DNA from: Nitrospirota bacterium
Lineage (GTDB): Bacteria; Nitrospirota; Nitrospiria; SBBL01; JAADHI01
Direction of reading: 5' to 3'
Assembly (NCBI GenBank): GCA_029261165.1
Contig: JAJDBV010000042.1
Location: forward strand, 47,534 to 111,533
DNA: 64,000 nt
Positions 42,249 through 52,680 of this stretch are shown here, one piece after another. Position 1 is the stretch's first letter. Every line of letters starts with the position of its first letter. The notes under the pieces were generated by a model. The model made no database searches, had not been told where the DNA came from, and worked only from the letters and a program-made list of their open reading frames with translations. Both the position numbers and the translations under genes were made by a program.

Positions 42249-43289
42249 TTACCTTTCGAGGCTTGGGGCCAGAATCAGTTTTCCGAAGAGATCTCTCGAT
42301 CCCATCTTTTCCTGGAGATTTCGCGCTTCGGAGAGAGGGTGGACTGAATCAATAATCGGCCTAAGTTTTTTTTGTCCCATGAGATGCGTAATTTCCAGTA
42401 ATTCGGCATGCGTCCCCATGATGGCGCCCATCAGGGTAAGTTCTCTGGAGAAGACGTAGCGGAGGTCAAGTTCAACCTTTGGACCGCTCGTTGCCCCGCA
42501 GGTAACCAGCGTCCCGCCTTTCGAAAGCGCACGCAGGCTCCAGTCGAATGTCGCAGGTCCGACATGCTCAAAAACAACATCGACTCCCCGGCCCTCCGTG
42601 ACCCTATGGACCTCCTCTGTGAAATCTCCTCTTGAGTGATCGATGACAAAGTCGGCCCCGATCATCAGAGACTGATCCAACTTCCCCTCTGTCCCCGCAG
42701 TGGCAATCACGCGTGCTCCGGCCAGTTTTCCAATCTGGATCGCCGCGCTTCCAACGCCGCTTCCACCCGCCAGAACCAGAAGATCCTGTCCGGGCCGAAG
42801 CCTGGCCCGTTTGATGAGCATGTGCCATGCGGTCAAAAAGGTTAATGGAAAGGCGGCGGCTTCGTGATAAGAAAGCTGATCCGGGATCAGGATGAGATTA
42901 GATGACGGTGCCTTGGTAAATTCGGCATAGCCGCCATCGCATCCCGCCCCAAAAATTCGGTATTTTTCGCAAAGGTTATCACGGCCCGAGAGACAGGGCG
43001 GACAGCGAAAGCAAGAGAGGCCGGGCGCGATCAAAACCCTGTCCCCTTTCATGAATCCCTCAACACCTTTACCCACATGGTCAATCATTCCGGAGACGTC
43101 ACAGCCGGGTATGTGGGGAAGGTTGATATGGTATGACGGGATTCCTTTCCGGGTCCATAGGTCGAGATGGTTGAGGGCGCAGGCCTTGACCTGAATGACG
43201 GCCTCCCCCGGACCGGCGACCGGTAAGGGCGCGTCCTCGTAAATAAGCGTTTCAGGACCGCCGAATTCATGGAAGCGGACTGCCTTCAT
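42249..43289 (-). CDS. Zinc-type medium-chain alcohol dehydrogenase / quinone reductase family
   Basis: The 346-residue MDR protein has the GroES-like N-terminal domain (MKAVRFHEFGGPETLIYED, then GCDVSG), a structural-zinc loop (CFRCPPCLSGRDNLC, four Cys) and a Rossmann domain (VLAGGSGVGSAAIQIGKLAG). NAD(P)H-dependent oxidoreduction of an alcohol, aldehyde or enoyl compound is expected; substrate unknown. Its ATG overlaps the SDR gene's stop in TGATG, so the two are coupled. Confidence 0.9.
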   Translation of the reverse strand: MKAVRFHEFGGPETLIYEDAPLPVAGPGEAVIQVKACALNHLDLWTRKGIPSYHINLPHIPGCDVSGMIDHVGKGVEGFMKGDRVLIAPGLSCFRCPPCLSGRDNLCEKYRIFGAGCDGGYAEFTKAPSSNLILIPDQLSYHEAAAFPLTFLTAWHMLIKRARLRPGQDLLVLAGGSGVGSAAIQIGKLAGARVIATAGTEGKLDQSLMIGADFVIDHSRGDFTEEVHRVTEGRGVDVVFEHVGPATFDWSLRALSKGGTLVTCGATSGPKVELDLRYVFSRELTLMGAIMGTHAELLEITHLMGQKKLRPIIDSVHPLSEARNLQEKMGSRDLFGKLILAPSLER

Positions 43290-44047
43290 CAGGCTCCCCT
43301 TTCCTGGGAATCTATGGACAACCATGCCTCAAGCGGCAGGTCCGACATGTTGAGTGATTGACCGTGAAGGGACGCATCTGTTGAAACTGCTAGATAGTGA
43401 AGCGCCTTGGCGATCTCGCCGGGGTCCTGAAGACTGTCAGGGTCTTCTTTCGGATACGCGGCTGAACGCATCTTTGTGCGCGTTGCGCCTGGGTTGAGCG
43501 TGATGGCCCGAAGATGAAACGGGGCAACTTCTTCTGCAAGGGTTTGCATCATTCCCTCCAGTCCAAATTTGGAAACGGCGTAGGCGCCCCATTTGGCCCT
43601 GCCTTTTCGTCCGACGCTGGAGGAGATCGAAATGATGGTGCCGGCGCGGCGGGGGATCATGGTCCTGACGACGGCATGGGTGATTAAAAAGGTGCCGTTC
43701 AGGTTGATCCGAATGACCTCTTCCCAGGCCTCGGGGTTATAGGTCGCGATTGTTTCCGAGGGACCGAGTACCCCCGCATTATTAATTAAGAGATCAATGT
43801 CCCCAAGGTCAGAAATGACCTGAGAGACCATACGCTGCACCTCCCGACGGACAGAAATGTCGGCCCGAAAAGAAAGGACCCGCCCTCCTTCTTCTTCAAT
43901 CGCGCGCGCGGTACCGGCCACTTCGCCTTCGCTCCGCGCACAGAAAGCGACTTTTCCTCCTTCGGCGGTGAAGCGTTTGACGGCCGCCCGGCCAATCCCG
44001 CGTCCTCCGCCCGTAATCAGGATGACTTTATCTTTTAGAGAGATCAT
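43289..44047 (-). CDS. Short-chain dehydrogenase/reductase
   Basis: The 252-residue SDR has the cofactor loop TGGGRGIGR (12-20), NNAGVLG, the catalytic Ser in SISSSVGRKG and the YAVSK active-site pair. Residues after the first strand (FCARSEGE with Arg) suit NADP(H). It is translationally coupled to the MDR gene, so the two may act on successive steps of one pathway, but no pathway is evident. Confidence 0.9.
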   Translation of the reverse strand: MISLKDKVILITGGGRGIGRAAVKRFTAEGGKVAFCARSEGEVAGTARAIEEEGGRVLSFRADISVRREVQRMVSQVISDLGDIDLLINNAGVLGPSETIATYNPEAWEEVIRINLNGTFLITHAVVRTMIPRRAGTIISISSSVGRKGRAKWGAYAVSKFGLEGMMQTLAEEVAPFHLRAITLNPGATRTKMRSAAYPKEDPDSLQDPGEIAKALHYLAVSTDASLHGQSLNMSDLPLEAWLSIDSQERGA

Positions 44048-44071
44048 TCAGTCCTCTAGGAGAGACATCAT

Positions 44072-46369
44072 CTAAAAGAACAGGCCCTCCAGCCATTTGA
44101 ACAATCCCTTCTTACAGGATTCTGTCGGCTCTGTTCCTTCTATGAAGGGAACTTCTTCCCCATGCTCCTGGCAGACCTGTGCTTTTTCATTGACGCTTCG
44201 AAATATAATTCCCGACGGAACAAGAAAATCGCTGGACGGATCTACGGTATCACCCTTTTTCATAAATTCTGTCCAGATCGGCAAGGCCGCAGACGACCCC
44301 GACAGTGCGCCGCGCTGGTCTTGATCAAAACCGACCCAGACGACCGTGACGAGATCGGGGGTATAACCGGCAAACCAGGCATCTCTGCCGTCACTCGTCG
44401 TCCCGGTTTTGCCGGCAGCCGGCTTTTCAAAGCCGAGTCGCCTGACGCCCCGGCCGGTTCCCGACTCGACCACCCCCTGAAGAAGGTGTGTCACGAGATA
44501 GGCCGCCGGCGCGGAAACGCCCCTCGCGGGATCGTCTTCTCCCTCTCTCTCCGGTTCCAGGGGCAACTCGGCCGGATCGATCACGCCCAGAAGAAATTTG
44601 GGACCGTTCCGGATACCTTGATTGGCCAAAGTCCCATAAGCCACGCCAATTTCCAGGGGGGAGACCTCCAGGCTTCCGAGGGCGAGGGAAGGGATTGCCG
44701 TCAGCGCACTGGTAATGCCGATGGCCTGAGCCGTCTCCATAATCTTTCCGATGCCGACCTCTTGTGAAAGGCGGACGGTGGCCGTATTGAGAGAGCGTTC
44801 GAGGGCCGCCTGGAGGGTGACCGGGCCGCTATATTGCTTGTCATAGTTCTCAGGCGACCACTCCTTCCCTCCCACTTGAAGGGTAATTGGGGCATCATCC
44901 ACGAGGCTGATTGGCGTATAGGGTGCGCCGCCCGTCGCGGCCTGCTCAAAAGCGGTCAGGTAGACAAAAGGTTTGAATAGTGAACCCGGCTGCCGCCGGG
45001 CCTGTGTCACCCGATTGAATTGACTGACGCCGTAATTCCGTCCCCCTACCATGGCACGAACGGCACCGCTTCCCGGATCAATTGCGACCAGTGCCCCCTG
45101 AAGCTGCTGTTTCGGATCGTCCCGCTTCAGTCGAGGTTTCCGATCTTCCAGGGTAGAAAGGCCCGTTTGGAGGGCCTCGTCTGCAATCCTTTGCAGCTCC
45201 ACATCAAGCGTGGTGAAGATCTGAAGTCCACCAGAGATCAAGACCCGCGGCGGATAAATATCTGCCATCCGTTTCCTTATCTCATCGACAAAGTAGGGGG
45301 CCGCATTCAGATGCTGTTTCAGTTTCCGCCCTAAGATCTTCTCAGCCCGGGCTTCCATATAGGCCTGAAGATCAATCTTCCCTTCGGAAAAGAGGTTCTC
45401 GAGAACCAGGTTTCTGCGTCGAACCGCCCTTCGGATATTTTTTTGGGGAGAATAAACATTTGGAGACCGGATAATCCCGGCCAGGAGGGCCGCTTCCCCC
45501 AGAGTGAGCGCTGAAGGCCGTTTCCGGAAATGGAACATGGCCCCCTGGCCAACGCCATAGACCCCCATGACGCCGTTTTGACCAAAGTAGATCTCGTTAA
45601 GGTAGACCTGAAGAATCTCCTCTTTTGAGTAACGTCTCTCTAAAAGAAGGGCCATCAGTGCTTCATTTGCTTTTCTTCTCCAGGTGCGATCACTCTCCAG
45701 GTAGAAATTCTTCACCAATTGCTGGGTCAGGGTACTCCCACCCTGGACAATTTTTCCCGCTTTTAAGTTAATCCATGCCGCCCGCAGGATGCTCTTGAAG
45801 TTTATTCCTGCATGATCGTAAAACCGTCGATCCTCCATGACCATCACGGCATCTATCAAACTCTGTGGGATCTCTTCGATTCGGACAAGCCGCCGTTCCT
45901 CCCATTCTGCTTCATAGAAACCGCCGATAACCTCAGGCTCGATCACGGCATAATCCACATCAATGGCCAGTGTCAGGTCCATGATCTGATCGATCTTCTT
46001 CCCCTCTGAGAAACTCAGACTGACCGGGTAACCGCTCTCGACATGGTCCGGGTAGGCAAATTCGTGAAGATAAATCTGCATCTCATGATCATTGGAAAAA
46101 AACTCGCCAGGATTTCGCACAGGGGAATCGACGGGGTGATAGGATAGCCGCTTCAGGCGGGATGCCAGGCCGGTCTTCTCGATATCGACCCCTGGAGAAA
46201 GGATAAATGGCGCGGAATAGATCTTGGAAGGGAGTTTCCAGCGCTGTCCTTCAAATTTTTTTGCAACGAGGTTGTCGAGGGAATAGAGATACAATCCGGA
46301 GGACACAAGGAACAGGAGGGATAAAAGCGGTATGAATCCGAGAAAAAATCTCTTCTTGCCTTTTTTCAT
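44072..46369 (-). CDS. Class A penicillin-binding protein 1B-like
   Basis: The bifunctional enzyme polymerises and cross-links peptidoglycan at the inner membrane. The product has 765 residues with an N-terminal membrane anchor (8-30), a region before the GT51 domain that could be UB2H-like (about 60-155), the glycosyltransferase domain with catalytic Glu179 in VMVMEDRRFYDHAG and GGSTLTQQLVKN, and a transpeptidase with SLFK (Ser463), SLN (526-528) and KTGT (654). The frame runs a further 311 codons upstream, but that part is antisense to leuS. The ATG at 46369 has no ribosome site and lies only 7 bases after a good -10 element. Confidence 0.93.
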   Translation of the reverse strand: MKKGKKRFFLGFIPLLSLLFLVSSGLYLYSLDNLVAKKFEGQRWKLPSKIYSAPFILSPGVDIEKTGLASRLKRLSYHPVDSPVRNPGEFFSNDHEMQIYLHEFAYPDHVESGYPVSLSFSEGKKIDQIMDLTLAIDVDYAVIEPEVIGGFYEAEWEERRLVRIEEIPQSLIDAVMVMEDRRFYDHAGINFKSILRAAWINLKAGKIVQGGSTLTQQLVKNFYLESDRTWRRKANEALMALLLERRYSKEEILQVYLNEIYFGQNGVMGVYGVGQGAMFHFRKRPSALTLGEAALLAGIIRSPNVYSPQKNIRRAVRRRNLVLENLFSEGKIDLQAYMEARAEKILGRKLKQHLNAAPYFVDEIRKRMADIYPPRVLISGGLQIFTTLDVELQRIADEALQTGLSTLEDRKPRLKRDDPKQQLQGALVAIDPGSGAVRAMVGGRNYGVSQFNRVTQARRQPGSLFKPFVYLTAFEQAATGGAPYTPISLVDDAPITLQVGGKEWSPENYDKQYSGPVTLQAALERSLNTATVRLSQEVGIGKIMETAQAIGITSALTAIPSLALGSLEVSPLEIGVAYGTLANQGIRNGPKFLLGVIDPAELPLEPEREGEDDPARGVSAPAAYLVTHLLQGVVESGTGRGVRRLGFEKPAAGKTGTTSDGRDAWFAGYTPDLVTVVWVGFDQDQRGALSGSSAALPIWTEFMKKGDTVDPSSDFLVPSGIIFRSVNEKAQVCQEHGEEVPFIEGTEPTESCKKGLFKWLEGLFF

Positions 46370-46376
46370 TGTAGAC

Positions 46377-46405
46377 AATATACTATAAAAACCCAGATTT
46401 TTCAA
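46377..46405 (-). promoter_or_regulatory. Promoter of the PBP gene, suggesting a leaderless mRNA
   Basis: On the minus strand TTGAAA (46405-46400), 17 bases and TATATT (46382-46377). Only 7 bases separate the -10 from the ATG, so transcription would start at or next to the A of ATG. Confidence 0.6.
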
Positions 46406-46507
46406 TGGAATACCTTGAGATATGCCCGATAAGATTCCTCCTTGTCTTTTCATGAATGAGCTGCCGGTGACAACCTCCGTTACCATTCGATCTAGAAGCA
46501 GGTTTGC

Positions 46508-49006
46508 GTGAAGAACGTTTATCGACCCAAAGAAATTGAGCCGAAGTGGCAGCGCTACTGGCGGGACCATCAGACTTTCAAGGTCGCCAGCAAGTCCGGC
46601 CGTCCTAAGTATTACGTACTTGAGATGTTTCCCTATCCATCGGGCCGAATACATATGGGGCATGTTCGCGTCTACGCGATCGGGGATGTGATCGCCCGCT
46701 TCAAGCGGATGCAGGGATATAACATCTTCCATCCGATGGGATGGGACGCCTTCGGTCTCCCTGCAGAGAACGCCGCGATCAAACAAAAGGCCCACCCGGC
46801 GGCCTGGACCACCCAGAACATCGATTACATGCGCTCTCAGCTCCAGAAGATGGGATTCTCCTACGATTGGGGTCGAGAGATCGCAACCTGTCGGCCCGAC
46901 TACTACCGTTGGAACCAGTGGCTCTTCCTTAAGATGCTGGAGCGGGGTCTGGCCTATCAAAAAGAGGCCTCGGTCAACTGGTGTCCTGATTGTGTGACTG
47001 TTCTGGCCAATGAACAGGTCATTGAGGGTCAGTGCTGGCGCTGCGATACAGCCGTGACGCAAAAGACGCTGAAGCAATGGTTCTTTCGAATCACGGCTTA
47101 CGCGGAAGCGCTCCTCTCCGGCTGTGACCGTTTGACGGGCTGGCCGAAACGGGTCTTGCTCATGCAGAAGAACTGGATCGGAAAGAGTACGGGTGTAGAG
47201 GTTCAATTCCAGGGCCTCGATGGGTCCCCCCCCTTGGCCATCTTCACTACCCGTCCCGACACGCTTTACGGCGTCACCTTCATGAGCATCGCCCCGGAGC
47301 ATCCCCTTCTTCCATTACTGGTCTCCGATAAACCTGAAAAAAGAACGGTAGAGGCCTTCGTCGAAAAAACGAAGGCACAAGATAAAACGGTGCGGACTGA
47401 CCTCAATCAAGAAAAAAAAGGCGTCTTTACCGGTGCCTACGCCCTGCACCCTCTCACGAAGGAAAAGATCCCGATATGGGTTGCTAATTTTGTACTGATG
47501 GAATATGGCACCGGTATTGTGATGGCAGTCCCGGCACATGATCAGCGTGACTTTGAATTTGCCCAGAAATACCATCTCCCCATTCGGCTTGTGATCCAAA
47601 ACCGGGCCGGATCGCTAAGCGAACCGCTGTCCGCGGCCTATACCGAAGCAGAAGGTCGGCTGGTTCACTCGGATCAATTTAGCGACCTCTCTCCAAAGGA
47701 GGCGCAGAAAAAGATAGCCCGATTTATTCAGGAAAAAAATCTGGGGCTGGAAAAGGTCCACTACCGGCTTCGCGACTGGGGTATTTCCAGACAACGCTAT
47801 TGGGGCACTCCGATCCCGATCCTTTATTGCGACCGCTGCGGGACGGTCCCAGTGCCGGAATCAGAGCTTCCGGTAACCCTACCGGAGGATGTCCCCTTTG
47901 GAGGGAAGGGAGGCTCTCCTCTTGCGGAAAGTGAGCGTTTCCTGAATACAACCTGCCCGCTCTGCCAGGGGGCCGCGCGAAGGGAAACCGATACAATGGA
48001 TACCTTTGTGGACTCCTCCTGGTATTTTTTACGCTACACCTCTCCGCACGAGACGGCGGCACCGATCAATTTGGAATCTGCCGAGGGATGGACACCTGTG
48101 GACCAGTATATCGGGGGGATTGAGCATGCCGTCCTTCACCTCCTCTATGCCCGCTTTTTTACAAAGGTCATCCACGATCTTGGGCTAATCAAGATCGACG
48201 AGCCCTTCAAGAACCTCCTGACCCAGGGGATGGTGATTAAAAATGGGGCAAAGATGTCCAAGTCGAAGGGAAATGTAGTCGATCCGGATTATCTCATCGA
48301 GGCATATGGAGCCGATACCGCGCGCCTTTTTTCTCTCTTTGCCGCTCCCCCTGAAAAGGATCTCGAATGGAGTGACGACGGAGTACAGGGAGGCTATCGC
48401 TTTCTCCAGCGGGTCTGGCGGATCGTCTGTGACTATACCAATTCCCCCTGGGCCGATCCTCCCTCTGGACCGGTCGATTTTTCGGGTGCCTCTGAACGCA
48501 TTAAATCACTGCGCCGAAGGACCCATCAAACGATCCAAAAAGTTACGGAAGATCTGGAGCGGTTCCAGTTTAATACGGCGATCGCGGCACTCATGTCTTT
48601 TTACAATGACCTCTCACGCGATCAAGCCATGCCGGGGCCGACCAAAGACGAGACCCCTCTTTACACGGCGGCCTTCTCGGAAGCGATTAAGCACCTGGTC
48701 CTTCTTCTCTCGCCGTTCGCCCCGCACCTTGCTGAGGCGCTCTGGGAGACCCTGGGACACGCTCCCACAATCCTTGATGTTTCCTGGCCTTCCTACGACC
48801 CTGCTTTGGTCAAAGGGGAAACCGTCGAGGTTGTTGTTCAGATTAATGGAAAGATTCGAAGCAGGTTTTCCGCGCCAGCAGGTCTGGATGATGATGTTCT
48901 GAGGGAACGGGGCCTTTCCGATCCAAAAATAGACCAGTGGATTTCGGGACAGACGGTTAAGAAGGTGATTGTCGTGAAAGGAAAACTGGTCAACATCGTT
49001 TTATGA
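46508..49006 (+). CDS. leuS: Leucyl-tRNA synthetase
   Basis: The 832-residue class I synthetase has HMGH at 49-52 in [12 protein letters not shown], a zinc-type Cys set in NWCPDC and CWRCDTAV, the CP1 editing domain ([19 protein letters not shown]), KMSKS near 582-586 and the C-terminal tRNA-binding domain. Start is a GTG with only a weak AGCAGG upstream. It overlaps lptE by 4 bases (ATGA), giving the leuS-lptE-holA order also known in E. coli. Confidence 0.97.
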   Translation: MKNVYRPKEIEPKWQRYWRDHQTFKVASKSGRPKYYVLEMFPYPSGRIHMGHVRVYAIGDVIARFKRMQGYNIFHPMGWDAFGLPAENAAIKQKAHPAAWTTQNIDYMRSQLQKMGFSYDWGREIATCRPDYYRWNQWLFLKMLERGLAYQKEASVNWCPDCVTVLANEQVIEGQCWRCDTAVTQKTLKQWFFRITAYAEALLSGCDRLTGWPKRVLLMQKNWIGKSTGVEVQFQGLDGSPPLAIFTTRPDTLYGVTFMSIAPEHPLLPLLVSDKPEKRTVEAFVEKTKAQDKTVRTDLNQEKKGVFTGAYALHPLTKEKIPIWVANFVLMEYGTGIVMAVPAHDQRDFEFAQKYHLPIRLVIQNRAGSLSEPLSAAYTEAEGRLVHSDQFSDLSPKEAQKKIARFIQEKNLGLEKVHYRLRDWGISRQRYWGTPIPILYCDRCGTVPVPESELPVTLPEDVPFGGKGGSPLAESERFLNTTCPLCQGAARRETDTMDTFVDSSWYFLRYTSPHETAAPINLESAEGWTPVDQYIGGIEHAVLHLLYARFFTKVIHDLGLIKIDEPFKNLLTQGMVIKNGAKMSKSKGNVVDPDYLIEAYGADTARLFSLFAAPPEKDLEWSDDGVQGGYRFLQRVWRIVCDYTNSPWADPPSGPVDFSGASERIKSLRRRTHQTIQKVTEDLERFQFNTAIAALMSFYNDLSRDQAMPGPTKDETPLYTAAFSEAIKHLVLLLSPFAPHLAEALWETLGHAPTILDVSWPSYDPALVKGETVEVVVQINGKIRSRFSAPAGLDDDVLRERGLSDPKIDQWISGQTVKKVIVVKGKLVNIVL

Positions 49007-49578
49007 AGCAGCCAAGGACGCCATCGTCTCTCCACCTCACAATCTTTCTTCTCCTTACCCTTCTTGCGGGGTGCGGATACCAGAATGGCATGGATCATCG
49101 TCTGGCCGATCTCAATCGCGGCAGAGACCCGGGGAGGTTTCGGCGAACGATTGCAATCCCTTTCTTTGAGAATGACACCTTCGAGCCGCTCCTGGAAAAA
49201 CGGATCAGTCAAATCTTTAAGGAGACCTTTATCTCACGAGGATGGAAGGTGGAGAGCAATCCGGGACGTGCTGACTTTGTCCTGAAAGGGCGAATCAACC
49301 TTTATCACCGCACACCCATCTCCTTGAACCTCCAGGGTCAGGCAAGAGAGTACCGCATTCAGATCGGGCTCCAGGTTCATCTCCAGCAATCCGGAGAGAA
49401 AAGATTTGAGACCTCCTATGAAGAGAGTGCAGAATATCTTGCGCAATCGGACGCGAAGCTCTCACGAAGCGCAGAGGATCGCGCCATTCGGGAGGCGGGG
49501 CAAAAGATGGCGGGAATCCTGACGGACTTACTCCTGACCCGTATCATCGCGGAGAAGGGGCAGGAGACCAACCGATGA
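49003..49578 (+). CDS. lptE: LPS-assembly lipoprotein LptE
   Basis: LptE plugs the LptD barrel and helps insert LPS into the outer membrane. The 191-residue product has a signal peptide with lipobox LLAGC (Cys24), directly followed by the typical GYQ, and the conserved [19 protein letters not shown] segment. ATGA overlaps at both ends link it to leuS and holA. Confidence 0.88.
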   Translation: MKQPRTPSSLHLTIFLLLTLLAGCGYQNGMDHRLADLNRGRDPGRFRRTIAIPFFENDTFEPLLEKRISQIFKETFISRGWKVESNPGRADFVLKGRINLYHRTPISLNLQGQAREYRIQIGLQVHLQQSGEKRFETSYEESAEYLAQSDAKLSRSAEDRAIREAGQKMAGILTDLLLTRIIAEKGQETNR

Positions 49579-50633
49579 CACCGCAAGAGACAATACGAAA
49601 CATCGACAAGGGGAATTTTTCGCCTTGTTATCTCCTTTCCGGAGAGGAGCCTTTTTTGATCCAGGGGCTCCTGAGGCATTTTCGGGAAAAAGTGGTGGAT
49701 CCGGCAGCATCTGATTTTAATTTGGACCAGTTTCGGGGAGAAGCAGTTCGCCCGGAAGAAGTGGTCCTTATCGCCCAGACTTTTCCCCTGTCCAGTCCAC
49801 GGCGGCTTATTATCATTCAGGACGCGGACCGGATCAAGGACGACATGGGATGCTTTTCGGCCTACCTAAACCATCCTTCCGAAACCACGGTTCTTGTCTT
49901 TTCCGCCGCAAAACCGGATATGCGGAAGAAACTGTTCGTTGGCTTAAAAAAGAAAGCGACCGTTGTCAACTGCGCCCGTCTTCGCGAAAGAGAGATCCCA
50001 GCATGGATTATCCAGGAAGGCCGAAAAAAAAGGCTCCGCTTCTCTGAGGAGGCCCTCTGGTACATCAAGGAACGCCTTGGGAATAATCTCTTTCTCATCC
50101 AGCAGGAGATCGAGAAAATCTTTCTAACTGTTACGGGGGAAGATCAGGATAAGGAGATAATGATATCCGGTAAAACCGTCCTGGCAATCATCGGGAGCGG
50201 GAAGAGTCATTCCATCTTTGAACTGACCCGCGCAGTCAGTGACAGGAATTGCGGCAAAGCCCTTCGTCTGCTGGCTGATCTGCTTGCAGAAGGGGAACAC
50301 CCCCTTTTTATCTTAACGATGTTGACGCGGCAATGGCGGATGATGGCGGCTGCGAAGGAAATGGTCGACTCCGGGGCATCGGTATCTACTGTTCGGGGGA
50401 AGATCAGGCTTCCGCCGAGCCTTCTTTCGCCTTTCCTCCAGCAGTTAAAGAAATGGCGTTCAGATGAGATCCAATGGGCCTTTCAGCTATCGCTTGCCGC
50501 CGATTCTCAGTTGAAAGGAGGACCATTATCACCCTCATTTGTTCTGGAAGCGATAGTGCTTGACCTTTGCCGGACGACCCAGGCCGCTTACCCCAAAGAA
50601 GGGTATGCGCCGCAGTTTCAAGCCTTTTTTTAA
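49575..50633 (+). CDS. holA: DNA polymerase III delta subunit
   Basis: HolA opens the beta clamp in the clamp loader. The 352-residue protein has the delta N-terminal segment CYLLSGEEPFLIQGLLRHFRE, LIIIQDADRIKDD, a central helical domain and a C-terminal collar with EHPLFILTMLTRQWRMM and LKGGPLSPSFVLE. It follows lptE with an ATGA overlap. Confidence 0.93.
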   Translation: MTPQETIRNIDKGNFSPCYLLSGEEPFLIQGLLRHFREKVVDPAASDFNLDQFRGEAVRPEEVVLIAQTFPLSSPRRLIIIQDADRIKDDMGCFSAYLNHPSETTVLVFSAAKPDMRKKLFVGLKKKATVVNCARLREREIPAWIIQEGRKKRLRFSEEALWYIKERLGNNLFLIQQEIEKIFLTVTGEDQDKEIMISGKTVLAIIGSGKSHSIFELTRAVSDRNCGKALRLLADLLAEGEHPLFILTMLTRQWRMMAAAKEMVDSGASVSTVRGKIRLPPSLLSPFLQQLKKWRSDEIQWAFQLSLAADSQLKGGPLSPSFVLEAIVLDLCRTTQAAYPKEGYAPQFQAFF

Positions 50634-50678
50634 TCTGTGTAAATTGAAGGAAGGGAAGGGATTCTTTATGAAGATTCG

Positions 50679-50975
50679 CTATTCAGATTCTTTTGGGGGT
50701 GAAACAGGTGCTGACAAGACAGCATTCACCTTCGCCGCAAGGCGGGAGATCCTGCGAGAGGCCCTCTTGCTCGGGACAACCCCTTTGGAAGCAGCTCGGT
50801 CCAATATGCTAGTTGCATCATGAAAGGATGTCTTGACCCCGTCAGCGTTTTTTTCAAAGATCGCCTTTTGGACTTTCTTGACGGCGGTTCGGATGGAAGA
50901 GCTAACTGCGCGGTTTCTGTCTCTTCTTTTGTTAGCCTGACGTTCTCTTTTTAGTGCGGATGGGTGGTTGGCCAA
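50679..50975 (-). CDS. rpsT: 30S ribosomal protein S20
   Basis: The 98-residue S20 reads (M)ANHPSALKRERQANKRRDRN at the start and is basic and helical throughout. It starts with TTG at 50975, with AGAGGAT 6 bases upstream; the open frame extends further but without family match. E. coli rpsT also uses UUG, where it takes part in autoregulation, so the rare start may be functional here. The gene is inserted between holA and murJ on the opposite strand, as is common. Confidence 0.94.
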   Translation of the reverse strand: MANHPSALKRERQANKRRDRNRAVSSSIRTAVKKVQKAIFEKNADGVKTSFHDATSILDRAASKGVVPSKRASRRISRLAAKVNAVLSAPVSPPKESE

Positions 50976-51019
50976 AGTAAATCCTCTTGATAAAGTGAAC
51001 GCTCTTTCTAGCATACTGA

Positions 51020-52645
51020 ATGATGAAAAGTCAAGAAGAAAGCCCATCCGCTTCGGCTGATGCCGAAAAAGGAATTGCCGCCTCAGCCGGCATTGTGGCC
51101 CTCGGCACCTTTACGAGCAGAATCCTTGGATTTGTCCGGGACATGGTCCTGGCAAAAATCTTTGGGGCGTCACTAGTTGCAGACGCATTTTATGTCGCGT
51201 TTCGCATCCCAAATCTCCTTCGGGAACTTTTTGCCGAAGGTTCGATGTCTGCGGGATTTATCCCGGTTTTTACCGAATACCTCACAAACAAGGGGAAAAA
51301 GGAGGCCATAGAACTCGCCCGCTCCGCCTTTACCTTCCTTGTCCTTGCCCTGAGCCTCATGGTTTCTGTGGGGATTTTGTTCTCTCCGCAAATCATTTCC
51401 GTCATCGCGCCGGGTTTTCTGGAGGATCTCCCAAAGTTCAACCTCACGACGGGATTGACTCGGGTGATGTTCCCATTTCTCTTCTTCATCTCACTGGCCG
51501 CTTTGGCAATGGGGATATTGAACAGCATGCGGCACTTTGCCCCCCCGGCCTTTTCTTCGGCCTCCTTCAATATTGTCAATATCGTTGTTCTCATTGGATT
51601 GACTCCGCTTCTTGATGAGCCGGTCTATGCCGCCGCCGTTGCCGTTACCTTGGGGGGGCTGGCTCAATTTTTAATCCAATTACCCGCTCTCTATCGGGAG
51701 GGATTTAAGCTTTCCATTAGAAGGCCGCTCTTTCCCTTTCACCCCGGCGTGGTTCAAATGGGGAAGCTCATCCTGCCGACGACCATAGGGCTGTCGGTTA
51801 CCCAAGTCAATATTTTGGTGAACACGCTGCTCGCCTCCTTCCTGCCGGTCGGGAGCGTCAGTTATCTCTATTACGGCATGAGGCTGATCCATTTCCCTTT
51901 GGGGATATTCGCCATTGCGCTCGCCACAGCCCTACTCCCCACTTTATCGGCACAGGCATCCCGGGGTGATACCGAGGCACTCCGCCTTTCATTTTCCTTC
52001 GGGCTCCGCTTGGTCTTTTTTATTATCTTTCCCGCGATGCTAGGTCTGATTCTCTTCAGAGTTCCTATTGTCCACCTTCTTTTCGAACGTGGCGAGTTTA
52101 ATCGTCTTGCGACACAGGGAACGGCGGATGCTGTTTTGTTCTATGCTTTTGGATTGTGGGCCTTTGCGGGAGTTCGGATTGTGGTCCCGGTTTTTTACGC
52201 CTTCCAGGATACGAAAACGCCTGTGAAAATTGCCATCATGGCGATGCTTCTCAATGTAGGCCTGAATCTTCTCCTGATGGGACCCTTACAACACCGAGGA
52301 CTTGCCCTCGCAACCTCGATTTCAGCCATCTTCAACTTCTCATTTCTGATCCTGATCTTAAAACGCCGAATTGGTCGGATTGACGGAAAAAGGATCTTGA
52401 TTTCACATTTGAAGGTGGTTTTTGCTTCTCTGCCAATGTTGGTCCCTTTCCTCTGGCTCAGTCGTCAAGTCATCTGGACCTCGGAAGGAAATTTAGGAAT
52501 CAAGGCACTAAACCTTTCACTCGCCATGCTGGCCAGCATGCTTTTATACGCTGGCCTCCAGGCCGTTTTAAAGAGTGAAGAGGTTTTCTTTATAGCACGT
52601 CTCCTCAAAGAACGTCTTGCACGTCGCCTCAAACCTTCTTCTTAA
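51020..52645 (+). CDS. murJ: Lipid II flippase MurJ
   Basis: MurJ moves lipid II across the inner membrane. The 541-residue MOP-superfamily protein has about 14 membrane helices and the family blocks SRILGFVRDMVLAKIFGAS, AFRIPNLLRELFAEGSMSAG (with functional Arg) and LPTLSAQASRGD. It begins 45 bases from the divergent rpsT start; no strong ribosome site is visible before the first ATG of the ATGATG pair. Confidence 0.96.
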   Translation: MMKSQEESPSASADAEKGIAASAGIVALGTFTSRILGFVRDMVLAKIFGASLVADAFYVAFRIPNLLRELFAEGSMSAGFIPVFTEYLTNKGKKEAIELARSAFTFLVLALSLMVSVGILFSPQIISVIAPGFLEDLPKFNLTTGLTRVMFPFLFFISLAALAMGILNSMRHFAPPAFSSASFNIVNIVVLIGLTPLLDEPVYAAAVAVTLGGLAQFLIQLPALYREGFKLSIRRPLFPFHPGVVQMGKLILPTTIGLSVTQVNILVNTLLASFLPVGSVSYLYYGMRLIHFPLGIFAIALATALLPTLSAQASRGDTEALRLSFSFGLRLVFFIIFPAMLGLILFRVPIVHLLFERGEFNRLATQGTADAVLFYAFGLWAFAGVRIVVPVFYAFQDTKTPVKIAIMAMLLNVGLNLLLMGPLQHRGLALATSISAIFNFSFLILILKRRIGRIDGKRILISHLKVVFASLPMLVPFLWLSRQVIWTSEGNLGIKALNLSLAMLASMLLYAGLQAVLKSEEVFFIARLLKERLARRLKPSS

Positions 52646-52680
52646 CTAAAATCACCCAAGAAAAACCCGTTTTGATCCAA

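Noticed and set aside
46370..47302. N-terminal extension of about 310 codons on the PBP open frame
   Set aside because: It is antisense to the leuS coding region and has no family match; a good promoter and ATG lie at 46405-46369.
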